Part shown: one piece after another, positions 1 to 11,043 of the stretch
Numbering within the stretch: the first letter of the stretch is position 1
Layout: every line of letters begins with the position of its first letter
Assembly (NCBI RefSeq): GCF_018691265.1
Contig: NW_024881283.1
Coordinates: forward strand, 3,569,731 to 3,633,730
Reading direction: 5' to 3'
DNA: 64,000 nucleotides
Origin: Tyto alba
Taxonomy: Eukaryota > Chordata > Aves > Strigiformes > Tytonidae
Notes under the pieces: generated by a model
The model's input: only the letters and a program-made list of their open reading frames with translations
Database searches by the model: none
What the model was told of the DNA's origin: nothing
Position numbers and translations under genes: made by a program

Positions 1-3000
1 GTTGCACAACCTAGGTTTCTCAAGACTTTCCCCAAGTTGCTTCTCCAGCACTAGGAATGAGTGAGAATTTTAGTGTGAGAGGAAATTCCATCTGAGAGCC
101 CAGAGATGTTCGTTCAGAAGGAAGAGAGGGCTCAGCTCTGCCACTTGCACTGCTGCTGTGTTTTTTGCTGGCAGATGGTGCAGCAGCTCTGCCCTTTGGC
201 CAGGATGACAGGAGAAGAAAGTCCCTGCCCTGGGATGTACCAGCAGCAGAGCAGGAGGAGAAGGGAGTAGAGTTTGGAACGAATCCCCTGTGATCTCTCC
301 TCCTTCCTTTCTTCTCCTACCCTGTGGTGTCATCACTCGGTGCAGGGGGAAAATGTGCTCTCCTCATTTTGCTGCCCCATCTTGTCCTGGAGCATTCCTG
401 CCAACACTGACTGCTCAAAGCACTGGAGCATGGGGGACTCCCCAGGGGCCTCTGGGGCTCTCGCTCCATCTTCTTCCTCTCTTCTTCCTCTGTCCTGGGG
501 GGCTCAAAGCACCAGCCTTGAAGCGCTGCCTTTGTTTGCAGAAGGCACTGGCAGCCCTTGCTCTTTCTTTGCTGGGGGCTGCGGGAGGAGGGGCTGCTGC
601 AGGAGCAGATGGTCCCTGTTGGAGGGTTTGGGGGCCTCCTTGCCGGCAGGTTGGGGGGGGAATCCCCTTTCACCGCTCGGCTGGGGGAGGGCTCGCTTGC
701 CTCTCACATGGTCAGTTCCCAGCTGAGCTCCTCTATGGGATTATGCTGCTATTCATCTAACTGAAATTGTATTTGGAGCAAAGAGACAGTAACTCTTTCC
801 TCGGATGATCTATTATGCATAAACTGTGCACAAAGGCATCCTCCTGCCAGAGGAGAGTGGGTGTCCGGGCAGCCACGGCCCTGCTCTGACTTCAGCTCTG
901 CTGAAAAAAGCCCTGGCTCCCTCCTGCAGCTCAGCACAGCCCATCCTTTAACCCCTCTCTCACCAAAAGGGCTGTATAGTGGCTTCTTTCCCTCCCCTTG
1001 CATTGTCCTGCTCTGCTCGCTGACAGAACCATGAAATGCACAGCTTGCCCCTCACCTCCAGCCTGGATCTCCCGCATCACTGAGATGATGGGCTCCCAGC
1101 CCTCGTCCCCCCAGCAAGCCATAGGATCAGGAACAATGCCTGGGGAGTGTAAGAAAAACTGCGGTATGATCCTAGGCTGCCTGTCTGGGGTTAGAGCAAG
1201 TCACTGGTTCCATCCTGCAGAGGACACCCCTCCTGCAAATGCAGCTGGGCAGTCACATCTATAGCCGTACCTCCCTCAGGAGATGTAAACCCACAGGAGC
1301 ACAAGGAGTCTGGAAATCAGTGCAACTATCTAAGTGGAGGATGAGGAGGGCAAAAAAAAGAAATCACACCCCACCCATGGTGGCTTTATGGCTGAAATCA
1401 CCTTGCACACGCCCTCCTGGAACTGCCAGAGTTCATCTGCTGTCAGCTCATGCCTGCAGATAAGAGTGAGACCCATTTCTCTGAACTCTGTGAGAGCAGA
1501 AGAACTTCCAAGTGGAAAAGGAAAATCTATTTGAAAAAAAAAAAAATAGAAAAAAGAAAGATTGAGATGATTTCTCTTGAGAAGAGCTGAGTGAGAATCT
1601 GGCATGAGGCAGAGAGCTCTTTGGTAGGAAAGGAGAGCTGTACCTGTGAGACTCTTCACAGGGATTGTATCTGGGGGAGCAGAGGCCAGGGTGGGATCTT
1701 CCTGACTATGATAGTCCCCTTCAGAGACTGCTCATGGTGGGAGTGGAGCAGGGGATGGTTCCTTGACTGCACCGTAGCTGTTTTAGGAGTCCTTGCTGGC
1801 TGAGTTCATTTGCGAGCATAATCCCTCTGAGAACAGCTCATGAATGGTGCCAGAGGCTCTGCGTGCAGCCTGGGAATGCTGTCCTGTCTGCTCCGGGCTC
1901 CTTCTGTCAGCTGTGGATTTGCAACCTGGGCTGGCTTGCTGGGCCAGCTCTGGCACTTGGTCTCAGTCTGTAGGTGTGGGAGCTACTCAGATACTTGGTG
2001 ACTTCATGAGTAGCAGCTGTTGATGGCAGGGAGATCCTGAGGTCACAAACATGGTCCTTGTGGTGGCCCAGATGGGGACAATGCTGGCCAGGTCAGCAGA
2101 GATACCTTGGCTATGCTACAAGAGCACTGTGCCAGGTCAGGTTCAAAGGGGCACTTGGCTTTAAATATCTCCTTTGCTAGTTTGGGGACAGCAGCTCTGG
2201 CCACCCACCAGCCCTGGCCACCCTCCTCTGGAGTTAGAGGTTCCGTGTCTCCACTCTCAAGGAGAAAAGAAGATCAAAACCCCCCTGACCTATGTGCCAG
2301 CCCCATGGGCACAGGGGATGGAGGGTGCCTGCTTCACAGCTCTTGGCTGCTCTCTGCTCTTCTTCATGAGGTATCCTGAGTTGTGCCACTGATGGTTGTT
2401 TCTCTTCTGACCTTAAAAAGCTGTAGAAGGTGGAATGTGCTGTCCCTCCATGAGCTTTATTCCTCTGGTGCATCCTGTGAGACAGCTTCTTCCTCATGGC
2501 CCCTTCCCATCTCTCCTCCAGTGAACACCCTTCCTCTGCTAATATTCCTACCCATCCTCTTCTAGCACCTTGTCCCAGGAGAGCTGACAAAACTGCTCAG
2601 CTTCACTGGGTACTGTATTCCTTCTCATGCTGGTGTGGGTTATCTGGGACAGGCTGTGGGTTCCTGTGTGTGCAGTTCCCAGTGTGTCCCCCTTTCACCT
2701 CCCAGCCTGGAACCGCCTGGCTTCTTGTGGCATCTGGGGATCCTCATGGGGTTCAGGCCAAGAGGGAGGACTAAAGTGCACAGGGGCCAGCACCATCCGA
2801 GCACGGTGTCTGAGCGCTGCTGAGGGATGAGATATGCATGACTGTGATCTTGCACTGCTGGAACCCCTTTCCAGTAGGATCTGTGGGACTGTCTTCAGAT
2901 TCCTCTGTGCCACACTGGAAATCTTCGTGGTCTCCCCCAACCTGTTCTGGTCTCTCTCTCCTTTCTTTGCAGCTTCACCTTTTGTTGGTCATTTTTGGAA

Positions 3001-5588
3001 GTGCTTCCCCCTGTGTCTGAAGCTATACAGCTGCACCATGACAAACGGCTTGATGGTCCTTGGTTCACCTGGGTCTTCCGCTTTTGGCCTTGTATGTAGA
3101 AACCCTTAGGATCTTGGCTGGGTGAGGCTGGAATGATCCCAAACATGGATATCAGGTGGGAGAGGAGTTGCCACACAGAAAGAGACCCCAGATAATCAAC
3201 AGATTGAATATGAGCTTGCAGAGCCCTTCCTGGTCATAGGATTTGTGCCAAATCTCACCTGTTTTAGACAAACCAGATCTTCTATGTCCATGCATGAATA
3301 CAGCTGAACATGAAGGAGATCCAGTTTAAAAGCTGCAGGGCCTCAACACAGTATAACAAGGAGAATGTGGGACTTTTTCAGGAATATACTGAACTGGTGC
3401 AAGGAGTGATTTCAAAGGAAATGCCATGGCGAACAGGACAGTTGTGTGATATACTTTCTTGATGCCCACCATCATTCTGCAGAGAAAATGAATGGCTAAA
3501 TTCAGCTTTAATGCTGGTGCTGAAGCTTTCCAAGGAGCTGGTAAGAGGGAAGAGTTGTAGCTGTTGGTGTGCTACGCAGTGCAATGCGAAACCCAAGCCT
3601 GCTGTGCTTGTAGGGTTTTTTGTAACCTTGTGTCAGCAATTTGGAGTTCAGCTCAGACTGTAGAGATTTGTAACAGAAACTTAAAATTGACCTGAATGAG
3701 GATGTCTGGATATGAAAGCAGCAGGAGAAACAGTGAGAAGGGTTAAAAGAATGTCATCTGCTGATCTAGCATATCAGCAGGTCATTGAGAACACAGCAAT
3801 CCATGCAACTTCTCCAGGCACCTAGAGCAGTAAAACAAAGGACAGCCTAATACCAAGGAGAGATTACACCCAGAAAGGAGCCCAACCAGCCTGAGTAAAT
3901 CAGGAAAGGCTCCTAATGAGTCAGGAGGCAGAACAGGCTGAAGAGACAGAAGATCACAGTCACTGTCTATTCCTAAAGGGTACAAGACACATGCCCAAGA
4001 TCAGTGCATAGGTACCCATCTAAGAAGAATCCAGAAGCTCTGATGAGGCACTGAGAGCTGCTGACCCTTATTTCCCATGTCACCACAAGTGGTCCTGACC
4101 AGGCTACTTGGGCACACACATCTCAGTGCTTGTATATGAGCATGAACGAATGAGTGAATGAAACCTAGGAGAGACCAAGTGTGAGTTGAATCACCTTTGT
4201 CAATAATAAAACCCACCTTCCCTTCCTAAGATGATCTTGCATTGAGATTTGTGTTGCAACTGGACTTTTTGCATTCTCTGGTGACCTCCATGGCCATTTC
4301 TAATTGTGGTTGTTTGCATTTTTGTTTCTATAGATGAAAACATGAGCAAGTGACAGCTCCTGCCCTGTGGATGCTGCTGGAGTCTGACTTCTGGTAAACA
4401 GCCAGGGTTTGGATACTTAGATGCAAGTAGGGTGCACCAGGGATTAGTAGATACATAGATAAAGCCAAATGACTTTGCAAACTGCTTAAACCTATGCACA
4501 CAGGCACACAACAGTCTGGCCTTTACTAGGGTTTGTCTGCCTAGTGCTGGACTGGATCTGTGCAGCCACAATCACAGCCGCGTCTTCTAGCAGCTCAAGG
4601 AAGCATGAGAAATTACAAAGGATTTTTGCAGTGGAGGCATTTTCCCATGAGTGTCCAGGTTAAAGACATTAAACAAAACCCTGTGGGCACATAGATTAAA
4701 TGGTTTGTGGCCAGTTTCATCTGACCATGGCTTCCTGTAATAAAACTATGTGCGTGCTTAGGTAAGCCAGAGCCTAGCTACGCGCACTGACTCTCTTCTG
4801 TGAGCACGTGGCTGGTGGTAGGTAACTAGTCTGTGGGCTGTGGGGGTGCTTCACCCAGCCAATTCACCCGCAGCATCAGTCTGCTCGTACTGTTGGAGTG
4901 CTGCAAGCTGGGGACTTGCAGGGAACTGCCCTGCTTCACCCTTTGGAGTTCTCACTGCCAGACTCTCAGGCTGCTGGGGTGACTGGCTGCATCTCCCTGC
5001 AGGCCAAGGCACCTCCATGCCTTCTTTAGTCTGAGGCAGCCCTCATCCACGTGCGACCTCTGCACCTTTTGCTGCCTTGACATTAGCAAATATTATAGTC
5101 ATTATATGGATATTGCAGTTTGGGTTGTTTAACCCAGACCTGCCTGGAGTCCCTGGCCAGGCTCTGATGTTATTAACTAGATAAAATGTGATTTACATTA
5201 GTAGCCTTCACATAATAAAAAAAAGTTTCAGTTTCCTGCTGAGTCCTAAACAGAGCTCAATAACAGTCTTAAGAGTGCACAAACATGGGCTCTGTTTTTC
5301 TAAGTGCACCTGCCCCAACTTTCAGTGACGCACCAGGCATGGAAAAATATTTGGTACTGGCTGTGCCCCCACAGTCCTCTCCCTGTGACCAAAATATTCC
5401 CTTTATTATGCAGTTATTTAATCTTTTGAGTTATATACAATGCTTGAAGTAGGGGAAAGGGCAAGGTCAGCAGGAGATGTAGCAGCACCAGCAGGACTGC
5501 TGATGCACTGAGCCAGGCTGTCTCTTTCTGCCAGCAGTGGGGAGATGAGTCCTGACGAGTTCTTGAAATTGTTTGAAATCCAGCTTGG
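1..5588. other. Non-coding stretch, no recognised feature
   Basis: Mixed-composition unique sequence. Open frames on both strands are short, overlap one another in several frames and show no domain or signal peptide, which is what chance produces. The first 1 kb is comparatively G-rich, with several G runs around 570-690, but I see no promoter or exon there. A strong pyrimidine tract ending in CAG lies at about 2945-2970 and could act as a splice acceptor, but no matching donor follows within a plausible open frame. No known repeat family was recognised. The call of non-coding rests on absence of evidence. Confidence 0.6.
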
Positions 5589-5639
5589 TTTTTTTTTTTT
5601 TTTTTTTTTCCAAATTGTGGTATGGACGATTGCTTTATT
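5589..5639 (-). repeat. A21 tract preceded by AATAAA on the minus strand (possible retroposed mRNA 3' end)
   Basis: On the plus strand there is a run of 21 T (5589-5609), then 24 nt, then TTTATT (5634-5639). Read on the minus strand this is AATAAA, a 24-nt spacer and a 21-residue A tract, the spacing expected between a polyadenylation signal and a poly(A) tail. It would fit the 3' end of a processed retrocopy whose body lies at higher coordinates, about 5640-6000. I found no convincing target-site duplication and recognised no parent gene. A chance hexamer beside a genomic A tract remains possible. Confidence 0.35.
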
Positions 5640-6842
5640 ATCTTTCCATAACTGCTGGAATCTTCTCCATCCCATAGGCAATATCCTGAAGGGCTGGTCC
5701 CTGGCTTCTCACTGAGGGGTGCCTTGCCATGGGTTTTCTTGGTACCAATACAAGACGTATCTTTTCTAATCAGCCGTGTCATACAGCCAGAAGCTTAGTT
5801 CACATCCTTCTCTTACAGAGGCAGCTCACCCCTCTTACCCTGAGTCTGACTTCAGAGCCTCCTACTGCCCCAGCTCCTCTTCCAGTGCTGCTGTCACTGG
5901 TTCTGGAGCCACCTGGCTCCAGCATCCAAATCCACCTCAAACATGAGAGAAGGTTTCTGCTTTCCACCCTATCATGCATTCACCTCCTGCAGCACCCGGG
6001 CCAGCTGCTCCCAGGGGTGTCTGTGCACTGAGGGTGCTGCTAGCTTTTTCTTTGTTCCATGCATGCTCCATTGACAGTTGCAAACTGTTGCAAAGCAATG
6101 TCATCTGCTGTGGTTCCTGTTTCCAAGTGCAGGGCTTGATCTTGTCTTGTTTGTCTTACACTGTACAGCTCAGTGTGCTCTGCTCCGAGCTGCCTGCTTT
6201 GACTCCTGCCTCCCGTAATACAGCTGATACTCTTCAACTGACAGGCTGAGCAGTCTCACCCATGCTGGCCACTTGCCTGTGATGTTTCCCTCTGTCAGTG
6301 ACTTGCAGAGATACAGGAAAATAATGTGCCACTGCCTGGCTTGATTTTCCCCTTTCCTTCTCACTGTGCAGTCTTGAGATTTACTAACATAGGAGATCTG
6401 AGCACACAAAGCATGGCAGATGTGCCCTACCCAGAGCAGGGAAAGGAAGGGACCATATCGAACCCATCCCATAAGCCAGTGCAGTGTGGGAGACCATGAT
6501 CAACTGGGACAGTCTATCCCAGCAAGGATGATGAAAAATGAGGCTATTTTACACCTATGGCCTTGGGCTGTCAGTGATAGAAAGCACTACGTCTTCATCC
6601 AGAAGTGGTCTAGGGAATCACTGGTGCTCCCAGTCAGCAGCAGATCACCAGACCAGGCTATGTGAGGTGACAGTGGTGGGTTAGGCATAGCCCACTGCTT
6701 CTCCTTGTGAGACTGGAGGACTTTGTGAGCACCAACCAGCTGGGAATGATCTGGGATCACTTCATATTGGCTGCTATGTCCCAAAATGTGGGGTGCATGC
6801 CTGTATGCCCCTGCATGCCCCAAAAAGGGGATTGCTGGATGC
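5640..6842. other. Non-coding stretch upstream of the LTR
   Basis: No gene is recognised. If the A tract at 5589-5609 is a retroposed tail, the first few hundred bases here would be the decayed mRNA copy on the minus strand. The minus-strand frames are interrupted and do not resemble any protein I know. The segment ends at the short flanking sequence ATGC (6839-6842), which is repeated after the LTR. Confidence 0.5.
6839..6842. repeat. Left copy of candidate LTR target-site duplication (ATGC)
   Basis: ATGC directly precedes the TGTG start of the LTR and is matched by ATGC at 7454-7457 directly after its terminal CA. Four bases are a weak match alone, but the positions coincide exactly with TG and CA ends. 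Confidence 0.4.
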
Positions 6843-7056
6843 TGTGAAAAACATAGTTACGATTCATGTCAAGATAGAATATGGTGTGATAAGTGTAATT
6901 GTTGTACTCTGTGCGGATCTGAATTGAATTGGGATCACTATAACCTATATAATAATTGTGATGAATGTTGGAATCAAATCCAGAATGTGTAGGGATATAA
7001 AGTGTACCTTTTGCTTGGAACAATGTAACTGCCTTTTAGAAACACTCCTGAGGACA

Positions 7057-7068
7057 CCCCCCCCCCCC
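7057..7068. repeat. C12 homopolymer inside the LTR
   Basis: Twelve consecutive C residues interrupt the U3-like part of the LTR. Such runs expand by slippage and often carry sequencing or assembly length errors, so the exact LTR length may be off by a base or two. Confidence 0.85.
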
Positions 7069-7405
7069 ACAGAGCTGATGCAATAGCTGCTTAGAAAAAG
7101 CCTGCTGAAAGATGAGACCCTGAGACTTTCAAAGGATCCAGTAAGAGGAAAGTGCACCAAGAGGTGGAAACCTTCAGATTTCCAGAGGATCCAATGGGAG
7201 GAGGACGCTACTCCAACAATTCAAATAACCCAATGGAAGAGGAGCAGGACGACTATCTGATGGAAAGGGATTGGTCAAGATGCTTGTGAAAGAGTCTAAG
7301 AGACACTGCTTTTAGAACTCGTGTGTGCGTGTGGCAGAGTTGCGGCTCTCCGTGCACCCAGCGCTGCTTTGCCTATTGCTTCTCACCCTAAATTGATTGA
7401 ACCCA

Positions 7406-7411
7406 AATAAA
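7406..7411 (+). promoter_or_regulatory. Polyadenylation signal of the LTR (AATAAA)
   Basis: AATAAA near the right end of the LTR is followed by an AT-rich stretch and a GATTGG motif before the CA terminus, as expected for the R/U5 part of a retroviral LTR. It sets the plus-strand orientation of the element. Confidence 0.5.
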
Positions 7412-7453
7412 ATTATATGTTTTTTATAAAGATTGGCTCCAATCATTTTATCA

Positions 7454-7457
7454 ATGC
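7454..7457. repeat. Right copy of candidate LTR target-site duplication (ATGC)
   Basis: Directly follows the terminal CA of the LTR and matches 6839-6842. It sets the right boundary of the element. Confidence 0.4.
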
Positions 7458-9560
7458 CAGCCAGCACCTCTGGTCTCCTTGGGTGTCAGTGTTGCAAGAT
7501 TGGCTCCTCAGCCTCAAAGGAGCTGCAAAGTATTTTGTTTTCGCCTGATGTTGTTACCATCTTTTTAAAAACATATGGTTTATTAGTTTCATTTTTACGT
7601 GGAATGCAGTGCTCAGATGTCTCTACAGTTTCATACCCTCTGCTGCCAGATCTAACTGAAAAATACTGAAACCAGGAGGTGCACAGGAACAAACTCCTCT
7701 GGGCTCTGCACATCTTCATCACTCTCAGCCACGATCCCAGCTGTGGTCTAGCTTTCTTACCTGGAGATGCTGTCAGCTGCCTTTTAAGCTCTTTGTGTAG
7801 TTTATTTTACTTAGAATGAAAGGATTTGAGAGAATAGGGTCTCGATCAGTGTCAGAGTGGTAATTGCTTAATGTCATGGCATAAAGCCAGGCCATCCAGC
7901 TCCTGCTGGCTAATGTCTCTGAAAGCCTCCTGTACCTCCTTTCCACTGGGCCTGTTTAAAATCTCACTGTGGAGCTCCAGCATGGAAGTGGGGAATGAAA
8001 CCTTCTGCACAGGAGCTGACAGGCTGTAGCTGAAGACCCCAACACCCACTGCGGCTCCCTTTCTGCTGTGCTTTGAATTAAGTTAGACAAGGGCATCTAG
8101 TGAGCTGCTTCACCTGCCTGGCACAGACACTGCCTCCAGGGACAACTCTCCTGCTGGAATATCTGGGTTGCAAAACACAGTCAGTGCAGAGTTGGAGGGG
8201 TCCCAGCAGTCAGGATAGAGAATTACCCTGCAAGGGATATCAAAAACAGGGCAATAGTCACGGTATTTCAGAGTATCAGGTAACCTTGCCAGGGGAATTT
8301 CTGAAGCATTTCTTCCTTGGGTGCAGGGAAGTTAACTGGGTTTCTGGGATATCCTGGCAATGTTGCTCTCAATGTGTTGTATTGTCCTGTTTTCCCTAAG
8401 AAGCAATTCACCCCTGACTGATGAGATGAGCGTGGAAATGACTGCAGGCTCCTGGTGGCTTTGGCAAACGGAAAATGCAATGGGAAGGGGTCAATAAGGG
8501 GGGATCCAAGGAGAGCGATGCAGAGCTGGCAGGATGAGCAGGAGACTAGGGCAGCAGGGGTGCCAGAAACGTGGCCCTTCAGCGAGGGGTTTCCTTGCCT
8601 TCAGCGGGGACCACCGATGCTTCTCCCTGCCCCACCAGCACCATGCACCATCCAATGACACACGGGAGGGAAAGCAGTAGCATGAATGTTCCCTGCCCCC
8701 ATTGCTTCCTGTTTGCATGCTTTAGCTTTCTAAACTTCACCTGTCCCTGTTGCCACCACCTCATCTAGGAGCTCTTTCTGGTCTGCAGCATGTTAGACAT
8801 CTCAGAGAGAGGAGAAGCAACTGGCATCACAGAGCTGCAACTGTTTATGCAGCCAGGACTTCCAGAAAACAAACTCTAGGCAGGAGAAAGACATGAAAAC
8901 TGTATTTGCATGAACCAAAAAGGGGAGACAAGGAAGAAAACACCCTCTTGTAGAGAAGCCCGTGACTCACTAAAGCCTCTGGTCTCTGCAGACCAGAGCT
9001 AGCTGAAATAATTGGTACGCTTTTCCTATCTTGATTCTCTTTGGGTGACTTGTTTTTTCACGAGTGCTTGCCAAGTGATTTAGACAAGCAATTATCATCT
9101 GATTTTCACTACATCTCACTTCCCATCCCATGAGTTTATGAGTATCTGAAACCATTTCCTGCTTGAATTAGAACAAATTGTTGAAAACTTCATGGAAGAG
9201 GTCATTTTAAAAAATACTTAGTTTAAATTAATCTAAACATTTAATTTGAATGATTTATAAATACTTTATCCTCTTCCAACTTTTAAAAAAATCCTTTTGA
9301 AGTATAAATTGCCAGAAATGTCTGAAAGAAAAGTGATGTTTAAACTATAGAACAGTTTAGCTTTTTAGGTTGTTTCTCTCCAGCAATTGCAATTTCTGTT
9401 CACACCCATTTACAACAATGCCTTTCAGCTGGGCAACTTCTGGCCAGGCTTGGTGCAGACAGATTCCTGGGGCTTCTTGGGCCTGCTCCCGGATTATTGT
9501 AATATGTGATGGGATTAATTGCTAAACTACAGAGTGTAGCTGTAGCTGCTGGTCTGGTGC
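7458..9560. other. Non-coding stretch
   Basis: No gene recognised. One half of a 30-bp near-identical pair lies at 8525-8554. The part at 9160-9410 is AT-rich, with TTTAAA-type motifs, and reads differently from its neighbours. Open frames are short and overlapping. Confidence 0.55.
8525..8554 (+). repeat. 30-bp direct repeat, copy 1
   Basis: Matches 10153-10182 at 29 of 30 positions (core GGCAGGATGAGCAGGAGAC). The flanks are unrelated. So long a match is unlikely by chance within 64 kb, so it is either a fragment of a dispersed repeat or a local duplication. No family recognised. Confidence 0.6.
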
Positions 9561-9660
9561 AGAGCAACAGTGTGTTGGGGAGGGACGGATGCGCTGCAAA
9601 CAGAGGATGTTCGGTGTATATAAACACTCTTGCTTGCGTGGCGCCCCGGGTGTGTTAGTC
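9561..9660 (+). promoter_or_regulatory. Candidate TATA-type promoter
   Basis: TATATAAA at 9617-9624 lies in an otherwise CpG-poor region but is bracketed by six CpG dinucleotides between about 9587 and 9647, including a GGCGCCCCGGG block about 25 nt downstream, where transcription start would be expected. A TATA box beside a small GC-rich patch is typical of a regulated core promoter. No coding exon or conserved ORF follows, so any product would be a non-coding RNA or a distant spliced gene. A chance TATA motif is the alternative. Confidence 0.2.
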
Positions 9661-10152
9661 AGGGGTGCTCTGTGTACAAGCATGAGCACACAGGCCGTGG
9701 CCTGGCTGGATGATGCCAGCAGCCACTTGCAGCAGAGTGAGACAGTTCCCAGGAGGCAGCACCCTCCTGGCTGCACAGAGGGAAGGACCCTCTCCTGTGA
9801 CCAGATGCTTCCCCTCCCCACGAGCTCCCAGCCAGCCCAGCTTCCTGTGCGTGCTGGGAACAGCTCAGCCATTCTTCTCCTTCATTATACGTGATCTCAG
9901 CAGTTCTGGTTTTGTCAAAGGGAATAAATGGAGAACTGAATGGTGTCCGTGCAAAGCTCACATGTGAATGGGAGCAGATGGTGGTGACTGGGAGCTGCCT
10001 CTGTACTCTTGCTGAGGGAGAGAATTTAACTCTTCACTCTACACCGTGGCATGAGTAAAAATGATGCTGGGCTTCTGCAGGCAGCTCCCAATGTCTCCTG
10101 TGGCCATGTGGGAGCAATGACTATACCAGCCTCCAGTCTTGGCTTGGCTTAT

Positions 10153-10182
10153 GCTGGCAGGATGAGCAGGAGACCAGGGCAG
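10153..10182 (+). repeat. 30-bp direct repeat, copy 2
   Basis: Partner of 8525-8554, 1.6 kb downstream in the same orientation with a single T/C difference. The similarity stops abruptly on both sides. Confidence 0.6.
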
Positions 10183-11019
10183 GATATGTTGGCTCCTGCT
10201 GAGAAATATGTCCATGGTACCAGAAGGAAGAAGTGCAGCTTCCCCCATGGGTCTGAGAACAAGCCTTGGTGTTGGCTACTGGATCTCAGAGCCCCATTGG
10301 TTTTGCCTTGCCTTGTGTATTGCATCTTTTCCTTCTATTTGGTAATTTATTTCTTGTATCTGACCATCCTGGGCAGCAAGCAGTACTCTGTTGCCTGTTA
10401 CCCATTTGGGATCCAAACCTTTCCATGGTGAAATGTAATGCCCATAATGCCCCTCTTGCAACTTTCTGGTCCTCTTGGGCTGAGTTTACCATAGTGATGT
10501 GAGTTTTACCACTGCTTATCCATCATAACAGCCTCTCCAACTGGAGGAGTCTCGTGTTTGGTCCTCACAAATGTTTTTACTAAATAACAAAAAGTGTAGA
10601 AAATGAGACTAACACTTGGAGAAATCAGGAGGGCAAACGAAGGCAACTGTGGCAATGCAGGCAAAGGCAGAGCATGGCCACTCTGCATCCTGGCAGCGAA
10701 AGCTGAGTGCAGGTCACACAAGGGCATGAGGTTCATTTGGCAAAGTGAGGCTCTCTTTGAGGGTCTGTGAGCCTACCCACACTGCTAAAGGTTATTGACA
10801 GGGAGGCCAGGACACAGGCCATCTCTTCCAAGCCAGATAACTCTTTTTGGTATCGTCAACAGTGCATAAACCCCATACTCTCTTATGACTGTAGGACTTC
10901 AAGGAACCCCTGAGATGCAGACATCAACTTTGGAGACTCTCACACTTACTAGATAACCTCCATGTCTGTCCTCTATTGGCTGTGTTTTGTGGTTCATTTG
11001 GGTGACTCAGCCCCTCCTG

Positions 11020-11043
11020 TTTTTTGTTTGTTTGTTTGTTTTT
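11020..11043. repeat. (TTTG)n microsatellite
   Basis: A T run followed by about five TTTG units. A simple tetranucleotide repeat without other structure. Confidence 0.85.

Larger units (their letters stand above)
6843..7453 (+). mobile_element. Probable solitary endogenous-retrovirus LTR, 611 bp
   Basis: The segment begins TGTGAAAAAC and ends TTTTATCA, the TG...CA termini of retroviral LTRs, and is flanked on both sides by ATGC (6839-6842 and 7454-7457), a candidate 4-bp target-site duplication. Its left part is AT-rich. The middle (about 7111-7275) has several related motifs of the form GGATCCAGTAAGAGG, GGATCCAATGGGAGG and CCCAATGGAAGAGG, that is CCAAT boxes on one strand plus an ATTGG on the other, as in retroviral U3 enhancers. 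AATAAA lies at 7406-7411, about 40 nt before the right end, fitting an R-U5 boundary. No gag, pol or env sequence and no second LTR flank it, so it looks like a solo LTR left by recombination. Family assignment (ERV1-like by 4-bp duplication, or eroded ERVL) is uncertain. Confidence 0.6.

Noticed and set aside
5690..5760. Minus-strand translation containing YWYQENPWQG, reminiscent of immunoglobulin framework 2
   Set aside because: Only about ten residues resemble it. A stop lies just upstream and another just downstream in the same frame, and there is no cysteine pair, leader or recombination signal.
9640..9656. TGGCGCCCCGGGTG resembling a retroviral primer-binding site
   Set aside because: Matches only the first few bases of known primer-binding sites, and no LTR precedes it or retroviral coding sequence follows it.
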